From the NCBI GenBank assembly GCA_021779205.1, contig JAJYBE010000023.1:1-13989 (forward strand): a DNA stretch of 13,989 nt. Reading direction: 5' to 3'. The notes under the pieces were generated by a model that saw only the letters and a list, made by a program, of their open reading frames with translations, was not told where the DNA came from and ran no database searches. Shown piece by piece: positions 1 through 6,268 of this stretch. Position 1 is the first letter of the stretch. Each line of letters begins with the position of its first letter. Origin of the DNA: a bacterium. Lineage in GTDB: Bacteria > Patescibacteriota > Minisyncoccia > Moranbacterales > UBA2206. The position numbers were made by a program, and so were the translations under genes.

Positions 1-1
1 T

Positions 2-508
2 GAACATCCAAAAGAATATGATAAAAAGACAAAGGAAACTCCATGGGCAAGCGGATTTGGTATGCTTATCAATTCCGTTTTTTTTGAAAAAGTGAACGGA
101 TTTGATGAAAAGTTTTGGATGTATTGCGAGGATGTTGATCTTTCTTGGAGAGCATGGATAAATGATTATCGAGTAGTTTACAATCCCCTTGCCGCAGCCT
201 ATCACTTTACCGGAACATATTCCAAATACCGAAATGATCGTTATTATCTTGAACATTTTTGGAGTGCGAGAAATTTCCTATATTTAGCTTACAAATTTTT
301 TGGAAATAATGGAGCGGATCGCGGAATAAAAATATTTGAAAATACGCCTTATCCAAAAAATTTTAAAAATGCAGTTATGCAATCTTTTCAAGAATTAAAA
401 ACGGCAACGACTGATGATTTTTTCAATAAAAACAGAAACAAAATACTTTCATTAAATACTAAAATAAAAATAACCGGATTTAATTTATACCATGAAACAA
501 GAAATTAA
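2..508 (+). CDS. Glycosyltransferase family 2, C-terminal part (5' end outside window)
   Basis: This is the 3' end of a gene whose reading frame is open to the left edge, with 168 residues visible. The visible part has the GT2 signature seen in rhamnosyltransferase-like enzymes: a GFGMLI stretch, then VNGFDEKFWMYCEDVDLSWR, which holds the acidic ED pair that usually supplies the catalytic base and the W/R acceptor-side motif. An AYHFTG segment follows, then a charged tail with no membrane segment. The nucleotide-binding half with the DxD motif lies outside the window. The enzyme probably transfers a sugar from a nucleotide donor to a growing surface glycan on the cytosolic side. The sugar cannot be told. 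An internal ATG at position 62 falls inside the conserved domain and is not a plausible start. The stop codon overlaps the next gene by 17 bases, so the two are probably co-transcribed and translationally coupled. Confidence 0.88.
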   Translation, partial: EHPKEYDKKTKETPWASGFGMLINSVFFEKVNGFDEKFWMYCEDVDLSWRAWINDYRVVYNPLAAAYHFTGTYSKYRNDRYYLEHFWSARNFLYLAYKFFGNNGADRGIKIFENTPYPKNFKNAVMQSFQELKTATTDDFFNKNRNKILSLNTKIKITGFNLYHETRN

Positions 509-2210
509 AAAATCTATGCAAGCAAAAACTGCCGAGACAAATTTTCACTATTTTTTTATATCTGAAAAATTTAAGGACACCCCGGACGGCTCAACTATTA
601 AGGAAGGCGACTTAATGAATTTTTTAAATAAAATTATACATACTTGCCAAGAAGATTATGTTTTACTTTTTAACAGTAACTGTTTTTTTCCGCTAAATAT
701 GGCGAGCATAATCCAACAATGTGCGAAAAAAGCAGATGATGAATTTGGAGAAAAATCGTGGGCAATGATTGGAAACTGCGGATTGGAATTTTTATCGGAA
801 AAAATTTTAAAGTATAAAACTGACTCGCAAACAGCCATAATTCCAAGCGGATCATCATATTCGCGCTTTGCATCATATTTGGACAGTGATGTTATTCTAT
901 TAAACATTAAAAACATTCGCAAAAACAACATTGTCTTTCCGTTAAATAAAATTGACTTAAAAGCTTCAGCTATTTTTCTAATTTTATTATGCGAGGCGTA
1001 TAAAAATAATTTAATTTGCGCCATAGATTCCAAACTATATGTAAAAGATATTGGCGAAAGAAAAAAAATCACAAATCAAGAAAATAATTATCTTGCCGAA
1101 TATTGGCGGAATAATTACATAAATAATTCAATTAAAACGATATTCGGAACTATTGAAATTAAAAATAATTTGAATTATTTGAAACAAAATACTGTTGATG
1201 GAAGAACGGATTTTTATGAAAATATCAGATCTGCCATAATCAATGCTTGTTGTGAAAAAGAGAAAAAAACTGTTTTTATCCTAATCAGAACAAGACTTAA
1301 CCGCCCTAATCAAATCAGGCGGCTACTTGATTCCATAGAAATAGCGAATGCTTATTATTGTGAAGCCATCAATATTACTGTCATTTTATCCGTTAATAAT
1401 CACGCCATCACCAATCCCGAAAAAAATATTTTGGAACTGAAAAAAGCATATAAAAATATCACCTTTTTATCTGTTATCTCAAATGAGCCTTCCGAATATT
1501 TTCCTCGAGTTGCCGCCATAAAAAGCGCGCTGAATTTGATAACTAAATCTAAAAATAATTTCATTTGGATTGTTGACGATGATGATTTTATTTATCCGGA
1601 TGCTTTTATGAACATCCCCTTTCTTTTAAATAATAAGGGTATTTTTCTTGGAAATTCATTTGCTTTTGATGAAAAATGGGATGAAAATAGTGGCGCAACT
1701 TTTCCGATAGAAAGCAGAAAAAATATGCTATTTGACACTTCGCTATATTATAATTTTGCTAACGGCAACAATCCGGTTCCCATATGTTCAATTATTTTTC
1801 CGGCACAAACGCTAAAAAATATATTTAACAATTATAATTTGAGAGGAGATTATTATGAAGATTACACTTTATTTATTCTTGCGCAAAAAAATACCAGTAT
1901 CAATCACTATCCGATTTTAATTGCCGGCATATCCTATCATGGATTAAGCCAAACAATAAACACAGATATAAATAAATGGAACAGCAGTTATGCCACTTTC
2001 ATATCGGAAATTGTAAATTGCCAAATTATTGATGAATGGACGGAGAGTTTTATCAACAAACAAAAAGATGAAATCGCGCAAAAAAATCAAATAATTGATG
2101 ACACAAAAAGAGAACTTCAAGCCATTAAAATCTCCCTGCAATGGAGAATTCCCAATTTTTTCTATCGCTTATATGTAAAATATATTCAAACGCTATTTAA
2201 CAGAAAATAA
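492..2210 (+). CDS. Two-module glycosyltransferase (degenerate N-terminal half, GT2-like C-terminal half)
   Basis: The protein has 572 residues. Residues about 258-485 look like a GT-A/GT2 catalytic domain: strand FILIRTRLNRP near 262-272, an acidic cluster VDDDD at 361-365 in the place of the metal-binding DxD, and YYEDYTLF around 454-461 as a candidate catalytic acidic pair. Residues about 17-240 look like a second, eroded GT-A fold. VLLFNSN sits where a DxD would be expected (57-63) and DSDVILLN follows at 131-138, so this half may be inactive or structural. A charged coiled-coil-like tail (522-545) leads into SLQWRIPNFF, a type of ending found on other surface-glycan glycosyltransferases. 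There is no signal peptide, so it should act in the cytosol. The ATG at 492 overlaps the preceding gene by 17 bases and has no Shine-Dalgarno sequence. The GT2-like half is fairly secure. The nature of the N-terminal half is inference. Confidence 0.8.
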   Translation: MKQEIKKSMQAKTAETNFHYFFISEKFKDTPDGSTIKEGDLMNFLNKIIHTCQEDYVLLFNSNCFFPLNMASIIQQCAKKADDEFGEKSWAMIGNCGLEFLSEKILKYKTDSQTAIIPSGSSYSRFASYLDSDVILLNIKNIRKNNIVFPLNKIDLKASAIFLILLCEAYKNNLICAIDSKLYVKDIGERKKITNQENNYLAEYWRNNYINNSIKTIFGTIEIKNNLNYLKQNTVDGRTDFYENIRSAIINACCEKEKKTVFILIRTRLNRPNQIRRLLDSIEIANAYYCEAINITVILSVNNHAITNPEKNILELKKAYKNITFLSVISNEPSEYFPRVAAIKSALNLITKSKNNFIWIVDDDDFIYPDAFMNIPFLLNNKGIFLGNSFAFDEKWDENSGATFPIESRKNMLFDTSLYYNFANGNNPVPICSIIFPAQTLKNIFNNYNLRGDYYEDYTLFILAQKNTSINHYPILIAGISYHGLSQTINTDINKWNSSYATFISEIVNCQIIDEWTESFINKQKDEIAQKNQIIDDTKRELQAIKISLQWRIPNFFYRLYVKYIQTLFNRK

Positions 2211-2238
2211 AAGTGCGCCCTCCTAATTCACCGGCGCA
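2201..2238 (-). terminator. Intrinsic terminator of the S8 protease gene
   Basis: Read on the minus strand, TGCGCC (2238-2233) pairs with GGCGCA (2219-2214) across a 13-base loop that contains the protease stop codon. A T-rich tail, CTTTTATTTTC, follows. The order stem then T-tract fits rho-independent termination only for the leftward gene. On the plus strand no T-run follows the hairpin, so it should not stop the converging glycosyltransferase transcript. The stem is short (6 bp) but GC-rich in an AT-rich setting. Confidence 0.5.
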
Positions 2239-4085
2239 TACCAAGCAATACCTTCATAGCTCCAGACATTGGTCGGATAGTTAGCGATAACATAATTTTT
2301 TTCCGCTTCGGAGGCGGTATAGAAATGTCCTTGCTTGGTGTCGCTCCAAAAACGATAGACCGGCTGCGTATCCGCCATTTGAGTGGCATAGACATAAAAA
2401 GCAATACCTTCATAGCTCCAGACATTGGTCGGATAGTTAGCGATAACATAATTTTTTTCCGCTTCGGAGGCGGTATAGAAATGTCCTTGCTTGGTGTCGC
2501 TCCAAAAACGATAGACCGGCACAATGCCTGTTCCAATCTGATTAAACGCGCGATAAGCGACGCCTTCATAGCTCCAGACATTGGTCGGATAGTTAGCGAT
2601 AACATAATTTTTTTCCGCTTCGGAGGCGGTATAGAAATGTCCTTGCTTGGTGTCGCTCCAAAAACGATAGACAACTGTAGAGTCCGGAACAACCGGCGGA
2701 TTATTTGCCATATTCAAAGCACTCTCCATATTAAGCCGCTTTCCTGAATTGATTTTCTGTATTTCAGTGCTTGTTTTTAGCGGATCACCGGAATTCAATA
2801 AAAGATAACGCATTTGCTCAACGCTTAAGTTTGGATTTTTTTCATAGAGCAATGCGGAAACTCCGGAAACATATGGCGCAGAAAATGAGGTTCCGTCGCC
2901 TATCGAATAAGTCGAAAGATTATTCGTGGAAACAATATTTTCTCCCGGAGCCGCAAGATCAACTGATGTTGATCCGTAATCGCTAAAAGTCGAGAGATAA
3001 TCGCTTTGATTGGTTGATGCTACTGAAATAATATTTAGACTCGTATAATCAGAAGGATAAAAATGAGAACTGTCATTATTCGTACCGCTGTTGCCGGAAG
3101 CCGCAACGAAAATTCCCGGAAAAGAGTCAATTGCGTCCTTTTCAAGCTGAGAATAATCCACTCCGCCATAACTGGCGTTTATCACTTTCGCCCCATTATT
3201 TTTGGCAAAATTTATGGCATCAATTTCGGAAGCGATATCAAATCCAAATTTGACCACCATTATTTTCGTATGATTATAATAGCTTGTTCCGCTAACCCCG
3301 ATTGAATTATTGGTGCTTGCTCCGGCGATTCCCGATGTCATGCTTCCATGTCCGTCAGTATCGCTTGGATCATTATTTCCCGCTGCATAATTCCAACCAT
3401 GATTAGGGCAACCGCCTGAAATGGAAACATTATTTTCATCCTTGCAAAAAGTTCCGTCCCACATATTTCCGATTAAATCGGGATGGCTATAATTTGCTCC
3501 GGTGTCAATATCCGCTATGATTGCCGTTCCCGCTGAAGAATTTTCGGTGTTCCAGCCGGAAACAGCGCCAATATCCGCTCCGGCAGTTCCGGTAATCCCG
3601 CCCACCGTTTGACCGGTATTGTTAAGCGCCCACAAATAATTCGAAAAATAGACGTCATTAGGCGTTGCTGTCGGATATCTTTTGAAATTAGGTTCTGCCA
3701 ATTCAACCGATGGATCGGACTTTAATTTTTTGATTGTCTTATCAACCGAATCGCTCGTTTGCAAAAGTCGAATATTCAAATCGGAAAATTCTGTCAATTT
3801 AGTAAAATTTTTTCCTTTTTCAAAATTATCCGCTTTTAATTCTCCGGATGGTTTTTTTAGGTTGATTGCGCTTTTTTTATATTTAACCAAAACTTCGCCG
3901 TCCGCATAATCATTAGCTTTGTATTTTTGCACTTTAGCGGTTTGCCTTGGCGAAAAATCAAGAATTTGTTCAGTTGCTTCGGAATAATTACGCAAAAGAA
4001 AAAAAATAACAACCACAAAAAAAACAACTTCGACAATTTTTTTAATTGAAAATATTTTTCTATTCTTTTGTGTATTAAACAGCAT
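2223..4085 (-). CDS. Secreted or membrane-anchored subtilisin-like serine protease (S8) with three C-terminal DUF5648-like repeats
   Basis: From the ATG at 4085 the protein has 620 residues. A TTG nine bases upstream is possible but less likely. The order is a basic start and hydrophobic segment (17-31; signal peptide or anchor), an inhibitor-type propeptide (about 60-137, ending in VELAEPNFKRY), the S8 catalytic domain (about 138-457), and three 39-residue repeats at 472-510, 524-562 and 576-614. The catalytic set is visible: Asp194 (DIDTG), His246 (GHGS), oxyanion Asn332 (ASGNSG) and Ser400 (GTSFSAP). Two usually conserved histidines are changed, giving HGSMTSG and SAPYVSG. The repeats carry HFYTASEAEK and WSYEG(I/V)A, typical of DUF5648, whose role is unknown. 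The enzyme probably cleaves proteins outside the cell after removal of its propeptide. It lies opposite to the flanking glycosyltransferase genes and has its own promoter and terminator. Confidence 0.93.
   Translation of the reverse strand: MLFNTQKNRKIFSIKKIVEVVFFVVVIFFLLRNYSEATEQILDFSPRQTAKVQKYKANDYADGEVLVKYKKSAINLKKPSGELKADNFEKGKNFTKLTEFSDLNIRLLQTSDSVDKTIKKLKSDPSVELAEPNFKRYPTATPNDVYFSNYLWALNNTGQTVGGITGTAGADIGAVSGWNTENSSAGTAIIADIDTGANYSHPDLIGNMWDGTFCKDENNVSISGGCPNHGWNYAAGNNDPSDTDGHGSMTSGIAGASTNNSIGVSGTSYYNHTKIMVVKFGFDIASEIDAINFAKNNGAKVINASYGGVDYSQLEKDAIDSFPGIFVAASGNSGTNNDSSHFYPSDYTSLNIISVASTNQSDYLSTFSDYGSTSVDLAAPGENIVSTNNLSTYSIGDGTSFSAPYVSGVSALLYEKNPNLSVEQMRYLLLNSGDPLKTSTEIQKINSGKRLNMESALNMANNPPVVPDSTVVYRFWSDTKQGHFYTASEAEKNYVIANYPTNVWSYEGVAYRAFNQIGTGIVPVYRFWSDTKQGHFYTASEAEKNYVIANYPTNVWSYEGIAFYVYATQMADTQPVYRFWSDTKQGHFYTASEAEKNYVIANYPTNVWSYEGIAWYAPVN
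2251..2672 (-). repeat. Three in-frame tandem copies of a DUF5648-coding unit, 156-bp period
   Basis: The copies at 2251-2360, 2407-2516 and 2563-2672 match base for base over 110 bp and are spaced exactly 156 bp (52 codons) apart. The first two share 122 bp (2243-2364 and 2399-2520). The linkers between cores have the same length (46 bp) but different sequence, encoding for example YRAFNQIGTGIVP and FYVYATQMADTQP. Each core encodes the segment from VYRFWSD to WSYEG. Identity at silent positions means the copies were duplicated very recently or are kept alike by gene conversion. Confidence 0.95.
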
Positions 4086-4119
4086 ATGAAACAATAAAAT
4101 TCATTAAAATCATATAAAT

Positions 4120-4148
4120 ATTATACCAGTCAATCGCAATATCTACAA
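4120..4148 (-). promoter_or_regulatory. Sigma-70-type promoter of the S8 protease gene
   Basis: On the minus strand the sequence reads TGGTATAAT, a full consensus TATAAT (4125-4120) with an extended -10 TG one base upstream. A partial -35, TTGTAG (4148-4143), lies 17 bases farther upstream. Transcription would start near 4113, giving a leader of about 28 bases before the ATG at 4085. No ribosome binding site is visible in that leader. Confidence 0.65.
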
Positions 4149-4170
4149 TCAAATGACAAAAAAATACTTC

Positions 4171-4199
4171 TCGACTAAATTCCCCCCCTATGCTAATAT
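4171..4199 (+). promoter_or_regulatory. Candidate promoter of the five-gene glycosyltransferase operon, with a C7 tract in its spacer
   Basis: A -35-like TCGACT (4171-4176; 4 of 6 consensus positions) and a -10-like TAATAT (4194-4199) are 17 bases apart, and TG precedes the -10 by one base. Transcription would start about six bases before the ATG at 4213, so the mRNA would be nearly leaderless. This fits the lack of a Shine-Dalgarno sequence. The spacer contains seven consecutive C residues (4182-4188), which stand out in this AT-rich region. The promoter call is moderate to weak because neither box is a perfect match. Confidence 0.35.
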
Positions 4200-4212
4200 T
4201 TAATTACCAATT

Positions 4213-6234
4213 ATGAAAAATTCCCTAATTGCAATTCCCGCATACAAAAAAAATCTCACGGAATTTGAAAGAATTTCCCTTATTCAATGTTGCAAAATTC
4301 TAAAAAAACATATCTTTTTTTTAATTTGCCCCCGACAGCTGGATATATCCGCCTATGAATTCATACTGAAAAAATATGCGATTAATTATAAAATAGCCAG
4401 ATTTGACGATATTTTCTTTAGTAGCATCGAAAAATACAACGAATTAATGTTAGATATAAATTTCTATGCACACTTTGCAAAGTATGATTTTATGCTTATC
4501 TACCAACTGGATGCCTATGTTTTTAGCGACAACTTGGATTATTGGTGCGCTAAAAATTATGACTATATTGGAGCGCCTTGGTTTGAAAATTTCAGTTCAA
4601 GCGACGACGAAGCAAAATTATTAAATATTGCTGGAAATGGCGGTTTTTCACTAAGAAAAATTGATAGTTTTATAAACCTACTCAGATGCAATAAAAACGA
4701 AACGGTTTCGTTTATTAGTGAATATATAAAAAATGGTCAAAATGAAGATGTGTTTTTCAGCAAATTCGCAAAAGATATTGATAATAATTTCAAGGTTGCC
4801 CCACCCAATGAAGCAATGCGTTTTTCTTTTGAATGCCAACCGCGAAAACTCTATAAAATGACCAATGAAAAACTGCCTTTTGGCTGTCATGGATGGGACC
4901 GTTATGATTTTAGTTTCTGGGAAAATTTTATCAATCTGGAAAATGCCGATTTTAAAAAAGAAAACAAATCAAATTTAGAAAAAATTTCTACTTTGCGGGA
5001 AACACTAGATAAGGAAAAGGAAAAGCTTGAATATGCAAATGCCGCATTAAAATCAACTGAGTCGCAAAAAGCGACATTATCCGCTGAACTATCAGTTATT
5101 TATGCATCCTATACATGGAAAGTCGCTCTATTTTTGCAAAAAATACTCAATATATTAATCCCTCAAAACACACTAAGAAATAAGCTGGCGGTCTTTTCTT
5201 TTCGCATATTGCGCAAAATAATCCTAAAAATTATCGAAATAAAAAAAGGGTTATGGGAAGTATTTTTACAAACAAAAAACCGTCTGATAAAACCCTCGCC
5301 GAGAAAAAAAATCAAACCAAATTTAAAATCCAAAAAAATAGTTTATATTGATCATTCCTATCACAATAAAACCAAATCCAGTAATTTTCTCTTGGATTAT
5401 CTGAAAGAATATTTTGATGTAGAAATAATATATGACAATAGCTGGAACGGTCAAGATTTTCCCGATCTGTCTTTTGTTGATAAAAGCTATTTGGGCATAG
5501 TGTTTTTTCAAAATTTGCCATCCATTGAAATTTTAAAAACACTCAAAAACGATAATCTGATTTTTTTTCCTATGTATGATCAATCCGGCAATCTTGGTTG
5601 TGATTTTTGGAACAAGCATCGCAACCTGAAAATTATCAATTTTTCTCAAGCCTTGCATAAAAAACTTTTAAAATGGGGTATAGAATCCACCTATATTCAA
5701 TACTTTCCCGATCCGGAAGAATTTATTCCGGGGAAAAAAAATGAGGTTTTTTTCTGGCAAAGATTAACTGAAATCAATTTTGACATAATTAAAAAACTTT
5801 TTGAAAATAAAAAACTGAAAATTCACATTCATACAGCACTTGATCCCGGGCAAAATTTCACAAAACCAAACAAAGCGGATGAACAAAAATTTCAAATCAC
5901 CTATTCCGATTGGTTTGAAATAAAAACAGAAATGCAAGATTTGATTAAACAAAAAGGCATCTATATCGCTCCCAGAAAAATGGAAGGAATCGGGTTGTCT
6001 TTTTTGGAAGCAATGGCAATGGGCAAAGCCGTTGTTGCAATTGACAATCCGACAATGAACGAATATATCCACCACAATGAAACCGGCTATTTGTTTAATT
6101 TAAAAAAACCCGCAAAAATTGACCTGTTCCGCATTGAAGAAATCCAAAAAAACACCCATACCTATATGCAAGCAGGCTACAAAAAATGGGAGATGGAGAA
6201 AAAAGCTATTATTGATATTATTAAAAGCGCCTAA
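4213..6234 (+). CDS. DUF5672 / coiled-coil / GT4-like fusion glycosyltransferase
   Basis: The protein has 673 residues in three parts. Residues 1-245 match DUF5672, a glycosyltransferase-like domain: LIYQLDAYVFSDNLDYW (95-111), YIGAPW (118-123), GNGGFSLR (141-148), EDVFF (178-182) and CHGWD (225-229). Residues about 246-292 are highly charged and likely a coiled coil, followed by SYTWKVALFLQKIL (299-312), which resembles the tail of the two-module enzyme at 492-2210. Residues about 374-660 look like a GT-B enzyme of the GT4 type, with the E-x7-E motif EGIGLSFLE (591-599) and the downstream NEYIHHNETGYLF. The N-terminal nucleotide-binding half of the GT-B part is divergent. It is probably cytosolic and able to add two sugars. 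It is the first gene after the divergent promoter region, and 34 bases separate it from the next gene. Confidence 0.88.
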   Translation: MKNSLIAIPAYKKNLTEFERISLIQCCKILKKHIFFLICPRQLDISAYEFILKKYAINYKIARFDDIFFSSIEKYNELMLDINFYAHFAKYDFMLIYQLDAYVFSDNLDYWCAKNYDYIGAPWFENFSSSDDEAKLLNIAGNGGFSLRKIDSFINLLRCNKNETVSFISEYIKNGQNEDVFFSKFAKDIDNNFKVAPPNEAMRFSFECQPRKLYKMTNEKLPFGCHGWDRYDFSFWENFINLENADFKKENKSNLEKISTLRETLDKEKEKLEYANAALKSTESQKATLSAELSVIYASYTWKVALFLQKILNILIPQNTLRNKLAVFSFRILRKIILKIIEIKKGLWEVFLQTKNRLIKPSPRKKIKPNLKSKKIVYIDHSYHNKTKSSNFLLDYLKEYFDVEIIYDNSWNGQDFPDLSFVDKSYLGIVFFQNLPSIEILKTLKNDNLIFFPMYDQSGNLGCDFWNKHRNLKIINFSQALHKKLLKWGIESTYIQYFPDPEEFIPGKKNEVFFWQRLTEINFDIIKKLFENKKLKIHIHTALDPGQNFTKPNKADEQKFQITYSDWFEIKTEMQDLIKQKGIYIAPRKMEGIGLSFLEAMAMGKAVVAIDNPTMNEYIHHNETGYLFNLKKPAKIDLFRIEEIQKNTHTYMQAGYKKWEMEKKAIIDIIKSA

Positions 6235-6268
6235 AAAAATAATTTTTTAATTTCAAATATAAACATAA

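Noticed and set aside
656..1072. A 138-codon minus-strand frame inside the two-module glycosyltransferase gene.
   Set aside because: It lies wholly within a well-supported plus-strand gene and shows no domain or start signal.
2228..2747. Long open frames on both strands across the protease repeats (minus-strand shifted frame 2228-2692; plus strand 2325-2747).
   Set aside because: The 156-bp period is a multiple of three, so any frame open in one copy is open in all. The translated sequences are repetitive and unlike any protein family, while the S8/DUF5648 frame explains the region.
4182..4188. The C7 tract as a sequencing error.
   Set aside because: It is intergenic and breaks no reading frame, so nothing in the sequence argues for an error. 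It is kept as a possible slippage site.
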